Of a DNA stretch of 33,943 bases, positions 8,379 to 15,674 are shown in pieces. Source of the stretch: Tolumonas sp. (GTDB lineage: Bacteria > Pseudomonadota > Gammaproteobacteria > Enterobacterales > Aeromonadaceae); contig JAQUHG010000006.1 in NCBI GenBank assembly GCA_028683735.1, forward strand, positions 1-33,943, written 5' to 3'. Numbering within the stretch: position 1 is the stretch's first letter; each line of letters begins with the position of its first letter. The notes beneath the pieces were generated by a model. That model was not told the DNA's origin. It was given only the letters and a program-made list of their open reading frames with translations, and made no database searches. Position numbers and translations under genes: made by a program.

Positions 8379-11349
8379 GCACTCGAATAAACGCCCCAGG
8401 ATCCTCATTGTGGATGACGTTAATGAAAATCTGCATGCATTAATGAATATTCTGCGCGATGACTATGTTATTTCTGCGGCCACCAGTGGGGAAAAAGCAC
8501 TGGAAATCGCGCAACGCCAGCCACAGCCTGAACTGATCCTGCTGGATATAAAGATGCCGGGCATGGATGGTTATTCTGTACTTGCCAGACTTAAAGCTGA
8601 ACCCGCCACCGCCGATATTCCGGTGATATTTGTCACTGCGCTTGCGGAAGCTATTGATGAAGAAAGAGGGCTTAAACTGGGCGTTGCAGATTATATAACT
8701 AAACCCGTTAATGCTGAATTGTTGCGCTTACGTGTGCAAAACCAACTGGAGTTAAAAGAGTATCGTAAAACGCCTATATTGTTGGATGCCATGCGGCGCC
8801 TTCCACCTGGTGAAGTGCCAACCATATTGGTCGTAGATGATATACCGGAAAATATTCATGCACTGTTAGAAGTGCTGAAAGACGACTATCGGATCATGGT
8901 GGCTAATAATGGGCGTAAAGCCATCGAGTTGGCACAAGGTGTTACGCCGCCAGATCTTATTTTGCTCGACATCGTGATGCCAGACATGGATGGTGTAGAA
9001 GTTTGTCGTCAGATAAAAATGACACCAGCGGGTAATCGGATCCCGATCATTTTCATTACAGTCGTGGATTCATCAGAAGACAAAGTGCACGGTTTTGATG
9101 TTGGGGCGGCCGATTACATCACTAAACCATTTGATATTGATGAAGTCCGGGTTCGTATTCGAACGCATCTTGAACTCAGCCGATTAAGATGTTTTCTTGA
9201 GCAATTGGTGGCACAACGCACCGCCTTGCTGGAGAAAAGCGAAGAAAAATATCGCACTCTCGCAGATTATTCACCTAACTGGGAATATTGGTTGGCACAA
9301 GATGGCAGCTATCTCTATGTTTCACCTGCCTGTGCCGATATTTCTGGATACTCTCCAGCCGACTTTTTTGCTGATGCTCAGTTGATGGATAAAATAATCT
9401 ATCCGGAAGATCTTCCCGCCTGGAACCGGTATGGCCCAACAAATTGTGCGGACAAGAGTAAGCAAACGCCATTGATTTTCCGCATCCGACGACAGGATGG
9501 CGCTGAGCGCTGGATTGAGCACGTATGTCTGTTTGTCTATGATGCGATGGGGAATTATACCGGATGTCGTGGTACCCATCGTGATATCACTGAACGGCGA
9601 CAGGCGGAAGAGAACCTCCATTTGGCGGCTGCGGTACTTGAAAATACGACGGAAGGGGTCGTTATCACTGATGCACATAACAACATTTTGAGTATCAACA
9701 ATGCCTTTACTGAAATCACCGGATTTAATGCACAAGAGGTTGTAGGGTGTAACCCTAGCTTGTTGAAATCTGGCCGACATGAACGTGATTTTTATCAGGC
9801 AATGTGGCGAGCCATTGATATAACAGGCGCTTGGCAAGGCGAGATCTGGAACCGACATAAGAATGGTTCGATTTTCCCTGCACTGTTTAATATAAGCGTG
9901 ATCCGCAATGCACAGGGTGTGCGCACACACCATATCGCTGTTTTTTCAGATCTGAGTCAGATCAAACGAACAGAGCAAAAACTCGACTTTCTTGTTCATC
10001 GCGATCCGTTAACAGAGTTACCCAATCGCGTTCTTTTTCATGAACTTTTATTTCATGCAATTCAGCAAAACGAGCAAAACCATACCCGATTTGCGCTGTT
10101 ATTTCTCGATCTTGTTAATTTTAAAATGATCAACGAAAGCTTGGGCCCGAGTCTGGGCGATAAGCTATTGATTGAGGTCGCTAATCGGTTCCGAAAGTTG
10201 TTTCCGAATGTGAATGCCATTGCTCGCGTGGGTGGTGACATATTTAATATTATTCTTGAACAAAACGAGCATGCGCTCGGCCCTGATTTGGTAGCACAAC
10301 AGATCATTGACGCATTTAATGAACCGTTCGAAATTGATGGTCATCAGGCCTATAGCGGCGTGAGTATAGGGATTGCGCTATACCCGGAAGATGGTCTGGA
10401 TGTAGAAACTTTGCAATCCCATGGTGATGCGGCGCTTCATCAAGCTAAATCACAAGGTCGTGGTCTGTTGCGCTTTTTTTCGCCAGAAATGACAACATTA
10501 GCTAAGGCTCGGTTGGCGTTGGAAGCGGATTTACGACGAGCAATAAAAGGAAATGAACTGCGGTTATTTTATCAGCCACAAATCGATCTGGTTAATGGTC
10601 AAATCGTCGGGTTCGAAGCGTTAGTTCGTTGGCAACATCCAAGCCGGGGTATGATCCCGCCATCTAGTTTTATTCCCTTAGCCGAAGAATGCGGGCTGAT
10701 TGTCCCACTCGGTGAATGGGTGTTGAAAACAGCTTGTTATCAAATTAAAGCATGGTCGCTTTCCCGACCAGCATTTGGACAAATTGCCGTTAATGTTTCT
10801 GCAGCTCAATTAGGGCGGGGCAATTTTGCCACCATGGTTAAAACGATCATTAATGAAACCGGCATTCAACCCGGAAGTTTGGAGATTGAAATCACTGAAA
10901 GTTCTGTCATGTCAAATCTAACGAGTGCTATCGAATCGTTTAGTGAGTTGAAGGCTTTGGGCGTTCGCCTGTCAATTGATGATTTTGGCACTGGTTATTC
11001 TTCACTGGCATATCTTCAACAACTGGCTGTGCATAAGCTCAAGATTGATATCTCGTTTGTGCGAAAAATATTGGTGAACAGTGCTGATGCATTGATAGTT
11101 CAGGCGGTTATTGCGTTGGGCCATAGTCTGGGGCTAGAAATAATTGCGGAGGGTGTAGAGGAATTAGCCCAGGCAAAATATCTGCGCTTCCTGCAATGTG
11201 ATGTTATGCAGGGTTTTTTGGTCAGCAAACCTTTGCCAATTGATGAAATTGAAGTGTTTTTGAACAGTTATGAACCGCTGTCGATCCCAGCAGAGGATAA
11301 AGGCTCTCGCACGGTGTTGTTCGTTCACTCTGAACCCTTCAATCAATGA
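8371..11349 (+). CDS. Dual-receiver PAS-GGDEF-EAL protein, predicted c-di-GMP phosphodiesterase
   Basis: I start at ATG 8371 (992 residues), overlapping the kinase stop; a GTG at 8362 is the alternative. Order: REC1 with Asp59 ([11 protein letters not shown]), REC2 with Asp200 ([11 protein letters not shown]), PAS/PAC about 295-410, PAS/PAC about 415-535, GGDEF about 540-700 and EAL about 715-965. The GGDEF signature reads GGDIF (about 621-625), losing the catalytic Glu, so cyclase activity is unlikely. The EAL domain keeps the key motifs: [31 protein letters not shown] and EGVE. It should hydrolyse c-di-GMP, with phosphotransfer from the upstream kinase and PAS input as controls. The last residues overlap an antisense integrase remnant, so the C-terminal tail may not be ancestral. 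Confidence 0.92.
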   Translation: MSEHSNKRPRILIVDDVNENLHALMNILRDDYVISAATSGEKALEIAQRQPQPELILLDIKMPGMDGYSVLARLKAEPATADIPVIFVTALAEAIDEERGLKLGVADYITKPVNAELLRLRVQNQLELKEYRKTPILLDAMRRLPPGEVPTILVVDDIPENIHALLEVLKDDYRIMVANNGRKAIELAQGVTPPDLILLDIVMPDMDGVEVCRQIKMTPAGNRIPIIFITVVDSSEDKVHGFDVGAADYITKPFDIDEVRVRIRTHLELSRLRCFLEQLVAQRTALLEKSEEKYRTLADYSPNWEYWLAQDGSYLYVSPACADISGYSPADFFADAQLMDKIIYPEDLPAWNRYGPTNCADKSKQTPLIFRIRRQDGAERWIEHVCLFVYDAMGNYTGCRGTHRDITERRQAEENLHLAAAVLENTTEGVVITDAHNNILSINNAFTEITGFNAQEVVGCNPSLLKSGRHERDFYQAMWRAIDITGAWQGEIWNRHKNGSIFPALFNISVIRNAQGVRTHHIAVFSDLSQIKRTEQKLDFLVHRDPLTELPNRVLFHELLFHAIQQNEQNHTRFALLFLDLVNFKMINESLGPSLGDKLLIEVANRFRKLFPNVNAIARVGGDIFNIILEQNEHALGPDLVAQQIIDAFNEPFEIDGHQAYSGVSIGIALYPEDGLDVETLQSHGDAALHQAKSQGRGLLRFFSPEMTTLAKARLALEADLRRAIKGNELRLFYQPQIDLVNGQIVGFEALVRWQHPSRGMIPPSSFIPLAEECGLIVPLGEWVLKTACYQIKAWSLSRPAFGQIAVNVSAAQLGRGNFATMVKTIINETGIQPGSLEIEITESSVMSNLTSAIESFSELKALGVRLSIDDFGTGYSSLAYLQQLAVHKLKIDISFVRKILVNSADALIVQAVIALGHSLGLEIIAEGVEELAQAKYLRFLQCDVMQGFLVSKPLPIDEIEVFLNSYEPLSIPAEDKGSRTVLFVHSEPFNQ

Positions 11350-11517
11350 TTTAATGCTATGTGCAGCCATAAGATTGCGAAAAGAGGCTATGGCTCGATC
11401 TTTGGTGAGGAGTGATATTCGAAGTTCGTTAGGGAAGCCAAGCTGTTTTAATTTAAGCGGGAAAGGGACGCGTGTGTAGTAGTTCCCGTAACGGTTCCGA
11501 AGCAGGTAGCTAGCCAT
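11337..11517 (-). pseudogene. Phage-type site-specific integrase, 5' remnant
   Basis: From the ATG at 11517 the reading frame gives MASYLLRNRYGNYYTRVPFP, then LKLKQLGFPNELRISLLTKD and a stretch ending near SLIEGF. This is the characteristic N-terminus (arm-binding region) of a tyrosine-integrase subfamily often found beside tRNA genes. After about 60 residues the frame runs antisense into the EAL gene and no catalytic domain (R..HxxR..Y) follows, so only the 5' end survives. It lies 90 bp from a tRNA-Ser 3' fragment, which supports an old integration site. Exact 3' limit is a judgement. Confidence 0.65.
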
Positions 11518-11567
11518 AGTTGTGACACCCGATTGTGACACCAGCTGATTCATCTGTACCATAAACA

Positions 11568-11597
11568 AAAAGACCACTGATTTCTCAGTGGTCTTTT
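11568..11597. terminator. Bidirectional terminator, 13-bp stem
   Basis: AAAAGACCACTGA / TCAGTGGTCTTTT, perfectly paired around a TTTC loop. On the minus strand it lies 11 nt past the CCA end of the tRNA fragment, as a native tRNA terminator would. On the plus strand it can end the signalling operon. Confidence 0.85.
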
Positions 11598-11607
11598 CGC
11601 TAGAATA

Positions 11608-11635
11608 TGGCGGTGAGGGAGGGATTCGAACCCTC
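11608..11635 (-). tRNA. tRNA-Ser 3' fragment (att-like scar), partial
   Basis: On the minus strand these 28 bases are a complete tRNA 3' end: T stem GAGGG, T loop TTCGAAT, T stem CCCTC, acceptor strand CCTCACC, discriminator G, then CCA. The acceptor strand with discriminator G matches what I recall for tRNA-Ser(GGA). Upstream of the T arm (from 11636) the sequence does not continue as a tRNA: no variable arm, anticodon or D arm. This is therefore not a functional gene but the segment that integrases duplicate at att sites. No full copy is in the window. Confidence 0.85.
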
Positions 11636-11802
11636 ACTTTTGCCATTATATTCTTTAAAATCAATTATATAGATAACAATTTGTGGTTTTGTTATACAGA
11701 TATACGTTGATAATTAACGTATTAGTTAATACAGAGTATACCCATAAATTCAGATATCGGAAGCAATATATCCCAAACTCTCTACGCTATTTATCTAAAT
11801 TA
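11636..11802. other. AT-rich junction without genes
   Basis: Sequence between the tRNA scar and the hipBA operators. It is very AT-rich and has no plausible coding frame. One small dyad is visible, ATTAAC-N6-GTTAAT at 11713-11730, of unknown significance. It is probably the left end of an integrated element. Confidence 0.5.
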
Positions 11803-11874
11803 TACCTGCTATAGCGTGTAAAACTATTTTTACCTGCTATAGCGTGTTATAACTAATTTACACGCTATAGCGTA
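11803..11874. promoter_or_regulatory. hipBA operator array: three CTATAG-cored sites at 28-bp spacing
   Basis: TACCTGCTATAGCGTGT occurs identically at 11803-11819 and 11831-11847, and ACACGCTATAGCGTA (inverse orientation) at 11860-11874. The CTATAG cores lie at 11809, 11837 and 11865, exactly 28 bp apart, ending about 20 bp ahead of the hipB start. HipB proteins repress their own operon through repeated palindromic sites, so these are the likely operators. The core differs from the E. coli TATCC-N8-GGATA site. Confidence 0.8.
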
Positions 11875-11894
11875 TAGATCGGAGAGTGGTTATT

Positions 11895-12161
11895 GTGAAT
11901 ATTACGAATACACATCAACTAAAAGCTTATCTCAAAGATATCCGTATGAGACAAAACCTATCACAAACTAAAGTGGGAGGAATTGCAGGTATACGTCAAG
12001 ATACCGTGTCATCATTTGAACAAAATCCGGATTCAACTAAGCTGGATACTTTTTTTAAGATCCTATCTGCGTTGGATTTAGAATTAGAGATCAAACCAAA
12101 ACGAACAAATGGATCAGATGAATTGAAATCCGATAATAAAGCTTGGTCTGAGGAGTGGTAA
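11895..12161 (+). CDS. hipB: HipB-type antitoxin, HTH transcriptional repressor
   Basis: The frame opens at GTG 11886, but GGAG at 11881-11884 is correctly spaced (about 10 nt) only for the GTG at 11895, giving 88 residues, the same length as E. coli HipB. The Xre/Cro-type HTH covers about 8-60: LKAYLKDIRMRQNLSQTKV, then the helix GIRQDTVSSFEQNPDSTKL. The phrase FEQNPDSTKLDTFFKILSALDLEL closely parallels HipB. The C-terminus ends in Trp (SEEW), as in E. coli HipB, where that tail is functionally important. It should neutralise HipA and repress the operon through the upstream sites. The next gene starts in a TAATG overlap. Confidence 0.92.
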   Translation: MNITNTHQLKAYLKDIRMRQNLSQTKVGGIAGIRQDTVSSFEQNPDSTKLDTFFKILSALDLELEIKPKRTNGSDELKSDNKAWSEEW

Positions 12162-13480
12162 TGGCAAGTCTTGATGTCTACATGAACGGTTATCTTGTTG
12201 GTATATTCAGCAGGAAAGGTTCTGGTGCTCATGTATTTCAATACGCAAGCTCTTGGTTGCAGCAAGCTGGTAATCGTCCCATCTCTTTATCATTACCACT
12301 TCAACTGAAGCCTTTTGAAGGTGATGTTGTCTATAATTTCTTTGATAACTTACTACCAGATAACATGGAGATCCGTAATCGAATTTTAATTCGATATAAA
12401 ACGGAGACAACACAACCGTTCGATCTATTAAATAAGATCGGACAGGATAGTGTAGGCGCATTGCAGCTGATCCCTCATGGCGAGCCTCCTGTGGATATTA
12501 GACGGATCGATTACAAATCGTTATCTGATGTGGAATTGGAATCGATCCTTAAGGGATATCAGTCCAACATTCCTCTGGGGATGTTGAACAGCGAAGATGA
12601 TTTCCGTATATCGATAGCCGGGGCCCAAGAGAAAACAGCTTTACTGAAAATCGGCGACAACTGGTGTTTACCCCAAAAAGCGACGCCAACGACTCATATT
12701 ATTAAATTACCTATAGGAGAGATCGTCACTGCGCACAATACAATTGATTTGAATGACAGTGTAGAGAATGAATTCCTATGCTTACTTATTGCGAAAGCCT
12801 TTGGTCTCTCAGTTCCTGATACTGAAATTATCAGGGTAGGATCCATAAAAGCATTAGCTGTAACACGTTTTGATCGACGGTATTCTTCTGACAATCATTG
12901 GATCATGAGATTGCCACAAGAAGATTTTTGCCAGGCACTTAATGTTCCTTCTGCAAGAAAATATGAAAGCCAAGGCGGACCAGGAATTAGCCAAATTATG
13001 GATTATCTGCGTGGTTCGGATCACGCTGCTCGCGACCGGTATCATTTTATGAAAGCACAAGTCGTGTTCTGGTTGCTGGCTGCGACAGATGGTCATGCAA
13101 AAAACTTTTCGTTATTTATTAAACCTGATGGTCGTTACGAGTCCACACCACTATATGACATTTTATCGTTATATCCAGCCATTGGGCGTAAGGGGCTACA
13201 TTTAAAAGAAGCAAAATTAGCGATGGGTTTAACCGGTAGTAAAGGGAAAAAATATAGGATAGCTCAAATCTATCCTCGTCATTTTGTTGCTACAGCTAAA
13301 TCGGTGGGTTTTGCAGTGGAAGAAATGGTGCAGATCCTGAACGAAATAAATGATGCTGTATCAGACATATTAACCTCAGTATCAAGGCAATTACCGGCTG
13401 AATTCCCTTCATATATTCGGGATGCTATTTTTAGCGGTATACAACAAAGAGCAGAGCGTTTGCATATCGGATCTGTCTAA
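12161..13480 (+). CDS. hipA: HipA-type serine/threonine kinase toxin
   Basis: ATG 12161 overlaps the hipB stop by one base and is preceded by GAGGAG, giving 439 residues, the family's full length. The N-terminal HipA_N region has LKPFEGDVVYNFFDNLLPDN. The P-loop SIAGAQEKTALL starts at Ser151, equivalent to the autophosphorylated Ser150 of E. coli HipA. The catalytic Asp310 lies in ATDGHAKNF and the metal-binding Asp333 in LYDI. Similarity to E. coli HipA continues through KLAMGL and IYPRHF. HipA of E. coli phosphorylates glutamyl-tRNA synthetase (GltX) and causes growth arrest and persistence; the same target is likely here. All key residues are intact, so the toxin should be active. Confidence 0.95.
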   Translation: MASLDVYMNGYLVGIFSRKGSGAHVFQYASSWLQQAGNRPISLSLPLQLKPFEGDVVYNFFDNLLPDNMEIRNRILIRYKTETTQPFDLLNKIGQDSVGALQLIPHGEPPVDIRRIDYKSLSDVELESILKGYQSNIPLGMLNSEDDFRISIAGAQEKTALLKIGDNWCLPQKATPTTHIIKLPIGEIVTAHNTIDLNDSVENEFLCLLIAKAFGLSVPDTEIIRVGSIKALAVTRFDRRYSSDNHWIMRLPQEDFCQALNVPSARKYESQGGPGISQIMDYLRGSDHAARDRYHFMKAQVVFWLLAATDGHAKNFSLFIKPDGRYESTPLYDILSLYPAIGRKGLHLKEAKLAMGLTGSKGKKYRIAQIYPRHFVATAKSVGFAVEEMVQILNEINDAVSDILTSVSRQLPAEFPSYIRDAIFSGIQQRAERLHIGSV

Positions 13481-14056
13481 ATAGATTATATTCAGCGATT
13501 AGCACCGGATATTTATTGTATTGCCAACCAGAAATATATTTTTTTTGGTTTAATTTGGCGAATAATCAAAGCAATGAATCAAAACCGATGAGCCAATCAG
13601 GCTACTTGTTGTAGCGTGTAAAATGCAGTTTACACGCTACAGCGTGTTGTTTAGCCCTTGCCGCAAGCGTTGCTTGCGAAGTAAACCCATATTCAATTTG
13701 TGCTATTGGTGGCAGTGCTTTTGTCATTTTGGCACGCAAATGCAGAACTTCTGAACATGCATGCCATTACTGGCAAGCAAATATACAAAAGGTGAACATA
13801 CTTGACACTGGAGTCCTGCAATAACCATTCAAATCCGCACTACAGTTTTGCAAACCAATAAACAAACAAAATTATCCGCAATAGGGGAGTGCAAAGCAAA
13901 AAAGATGAAATTTTGTTTGCTCTCTGTATTTGCAAACAAAAATGAATTTGCAGGACTAACAAGCAAAAATAGTAATTAAATTTATTTCTTGCATTAGCTG
14001 TTAGTAAATAATACTGGTAACATATACATATAATAAAAATAATAATGAGAGTATAT
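13481..14056. other. 576-bp non-coding stretch after hipA
   Basis: No convincing gene. It contains a second pair of HipB-like sites (13609-13650, listed separately) and a hairpin CGCAAGC-GTT-GCTTGCG (13662-13678). It also has repeated short GCAAA/GCAAG-type words between about 13730 and 13975, including TTTGCAAAC twice, and an imperfect inverted repeat TTTTGTTTGC ... GCAAACAAAA (about 13907-13940). No U-rich terminator is convincing. The word clustering recalls a control or replication region but proves nothing. Confidence 0.5.
13609..13650. promoter_or_regulatory. Second HipB-like operator pair downstream of hipA
   Basis: GTAGCGTGTAAA (13611-13622) and TTTACACGCTAC (13629-13640) form a perfect inverted repeat, inside the longer TGTAGCGTGTAAA / TTTACACGCTACA. 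It shares the half-site TAGCGTGTAAA with the hipBA promoter. The cores TTGTAG (13609) and CTACAG (13637) are again 28 bp apart. I infer HipB binding; the target promoter, if any, is unknown. Confidence 0.65.
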
Positions 14057-14404
14057 ATGAAAGCATATGAAAATTTTACGCACTATGATTTATTGTCATT
14101 CCTGGATGAACATTTGTTAATGGTTCAAGACAAGCGCTCAACCGATTTTAATCAGTGCATTCCAAACTATAAAAAATTAGCTGAAATTTTTGGCTGTTCA
14201 GTAGGGCATGCCAGAGCAATTATGGCTAAAGAAACCCAGCTTAAAAAACATCACTACCTACTGCTAGCTGTACATTCCGGCAATATTCAACCTGCTTTGA
14301 AAACAAAGAAAAGTGATTTACAAAATATCTTTGAAGATAACGAAATGAAGATGGCGCTATGTACCACCTTTCTTTGCCAGCATTTACTGATAAATCAGAA
14401 TTAA
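14057..14404 (+). CDS. Small hypothetical protein with probable helix-turn-helix
   Basis: 115 residues from the ATG at 14057 (MKAYENFTHYD), which has GAGAG about 6 nt upstream; an in-frame ATG at 14045 lacks such spacing. The segment NYKKLAEIFGCSVGHARAIM has the hydrophobic spacing of a helix-turn-helix, suggesting DNA binding. The rest is helical, ends LLINQN, and I recognise no family. It lies alone between the non-coding repeats after hipA and the H-NS gene, in the most AT-rich part of the accessory stretch. It may be a regulator or replication-type protein of an integrated element, but that is a guess. Confidence 0.6.
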   Translation: MKAYENFTHYDLLSFLDEHLLMVQDKRSTDFNQCIPNYKKLAEIFGCSVGHARAIMAKETQLKKHHYLLLAVHSGNIQPALKTKKSDLQNIFEDNEMKMALCTTFLCQHLLINQN

Positions 14405-14503
14405 CTTTTACTAACCAGTTTGTTTTATTTAAAACGGCAATATACAATCAAAGGGCAGGCTAATACAGCCTCCCATTTAACTACTCTTTGAAGGCAAATT
14501 TCT

Positions 14504-14902
14504 ATGTCAGATTTTTTACGCACATTTTTAAATGCTCGTAGCTTAAAAGCCATTACCCGCGAATTAACTTTGGAACAATTGAATGAAGGTTTCGACAAGT
14601 TAACCGCCATTGTTGAAGAACGTCGTGTTCAAGAAGAATCTGTACGTAAGAGCCAAGAAGCTCGTTTGCAGAAAATTGAAGAATATAAAGCACTGCTGCA
14701 AGCAGATGGTATCGATTTGGCTGATCTAGTTGCGGGTGTGTCTGCAACTGAGAAATCCAGCAAACGTGAACCACGCCCTGCTAAATACCAATATACGGAT
14801 GCAGAAGGTAATGTTCAGACTTGGACTGGTCAAGGACGCCAGCCAGTGCCAATTCGTGAAGGTATTGCGGCAGGCAAAACCCTGAACGATTTTCTGATCT
14901 AA
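14504..14902 (+). CDS. hns: H-NS family nucleoid-associated protein
   Basis: 132 residues, typical H-NS length. The N-terminal oligomerisation coiled coil is MSDFLRTFLNARSLKAITRE followed by an EERRVQEE-rich helix (to about 65). A flexible linker spans about 80-95. The C-terminal DNA-binding domain has KYQYTDAEGNVQTWTGQGRQP; the TWTGQGRQP loop is the AT-hook-like QGR motif that reads the minor groove. The last residues LNDFLI are family-typical. It silences AT-rich, often horizontally acquired DNA. GAAGG lies about 9 nt ahead of the ATG. Whether this is the main chromosomal H-NS or an extra paralog carried by the AT-rich segment cannot be told from this window. Confidence 0.92.
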   Translation: MSDFLRTFLNARSLKAITRELTLEQLNEGFDKLTAIVEERRVQEESVRKSQEARLQKIEEYKALLQADGIDLADLVAGVSATEKSSKREPRPAKYQYTDAEGNVQTWTGQGRQPVPIREGIAAGKTLNDFLI

Positions 14903-14914
14903 CTTATCTGAATT

Positions 14915-14943
14915 ACTGCATGTATTTAAATGGTACATGCAGT
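14915..14943 (+). terminator. Hairpin after hns
   Basis: Perfect 10-bp stem ACTGCATGTA / TACATGCAGT with a 9-nt loop, 12 nt past the hns stop. The following bases are AT-rich but not a clean T-run, so it may be an imperfect terminator or an mRNA-stabilising hairpin. Nothing else is evident up to 15066. Confidence 0.5.
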
Positions 14944-15066
14944 GCCTTAATATATTAAGCCTAGCTCTAAAATGACAAATTTATATATTCTTATCGTTAA
15001 CTGATATAAATGTATGGATGTTATTTTAGTGAAGTAGGGAGTTTCTAAGTCCCTCTATAATATACA

Positions 15067-15513
15067 TTAATCAAATACCACACCCTTCTTAAGAATAAAG
15101 CATCCATAAGGTCTATTTTCACTAGTTTGTACAACAGCAAAACATTTTTTTGCTGCTGCATAAAAATCGAATCTCTCAATAACATAGTGACCTACTTTAT
15201 AGTTTTCGGCCTTATTGCAGGATTGCAACACATCATTGTGCACGGGTAGAATTATGCCTGGCTGATCAACAGGATCCATCCATCCTACTGGGGTAGGTAC
15301 GAAGTTATCAAGAGGCATCAATTCTAGAATACCGCTAATGCAACTTGGCGCATTCATCCCACCTAATGTAACTAGTTTTCCCGACATAGTCTGGTTTGCT
15401 ATCGATCTTGCGGGAAAATTACGATCTACTATGGCTAATTCATCACCATGGCCCATAGCTGCCAGTATCCATAATAACTCTGCGTCTATAAATGGTGGAA
15501 TTTTTTTAAGCAT
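15067..15513 (-). CDS. RbsD/FucU family sugar mutarotase
   Basis: 148 residues from ATG 15513, preceded by a strong GGAG six bases upstream. The N-terminus MLKKIPPFIDAELLWILAAM and AMGHGDELAIVDRNFPARS carry the conserved catalytic HGD motif of the family. The C-terminal FYAAAKKCFAVVQTSENRPYGCFILKKGVV matches the FucU (L-fucose mutarotase) branch better than RbsD. FucU-type proteins interconvert anomers of fucose-like or pentose sugars in the cytoplasm so isomerases and kinases can use them. The gene is monocistronic, with a dyad about 30 bp upstream. It may serve the sugar locus that starts 4 kb away, which contains a fucose-isomerase-like enzyme, but that link is inference. Confidence 0.85.
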   Translation of the reverse strand: MLKKIPPFIDAELLWILAAMGHGDELAIVDRNFPARSIANQTMSGKLVTLGGMNAPSCISGILELMPLDNFVPTPVGWMDPVDQPGIILPVHNDVLQSCNKAENYKVGHYVIERFDFYAAAKKCFAVVQTSENRPYGCFILKKGVVFD

Positions 15514-15540
15514 GTTGTCTCCTTATATATTACGACTAAT

Positions 15541-15558
15541 TACAGAACTGTTTCTGTA
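15541..15558. promoter_or_regulatory. Operator-like dyad upstream of the mutarotase gene
   Basis: TACAGAA-CTGT-TTCTGTA, a perfect 7-bp inverted repeat centred about 37 bp ahead of the mutarotase start. It is not a LexA box (CTG-N10-CAG). An adjacent looser dyad GAATT...AATTC (about 15560-15575) is reminiscent of the GAATA sites in the sugar locus. Confidence 0.5.
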
Positions 15559-15624
15559 TGAATTATTTAAAATTCGCTAGCGGGAGGTAGTATTTATTTT
15601 GTATTTAACTCATATAGATAGTTA

Positions 15625-15660
15625 AAAAAGAGGAGTGAAATAATAATTACTCCTCTTTTT
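15625..15660. terminator. Terminator of the tal-tkt operon (bidirectional)
   Basis: 12-bp perfect stem AAAAAGAGGAGT / ACTCCTCTTTTT with a 12-nt AT loop, 15 nt past the transketolase stop on the minus strand, with T-run on both strands. Confidence 0.85.
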
Positions 15661-15674
15661 ATCGTTATTGAATA

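Noticed and set aside
9322..9933. 203-codon open frame on the minus strand inside the EAL-protein gene
   Set aside because: It is antisense to well-defined PAS domains, has no ribosome site and its translation resembles no protein; a shadow of the real gene.
11636..11802. Rest of a tRNA-Ser gene upstream of the T arm
   Set aside because: No anticodon arm, variable arm or D arm can be built; the sequence diverges immediately, so only a 3' fragment exists.
11803..11874. CRISPR-like array
   Set aside because: Three short palindromic units at 28 bp are far too few and short, with one in inverse orientation; they are best explained as HipB operators.
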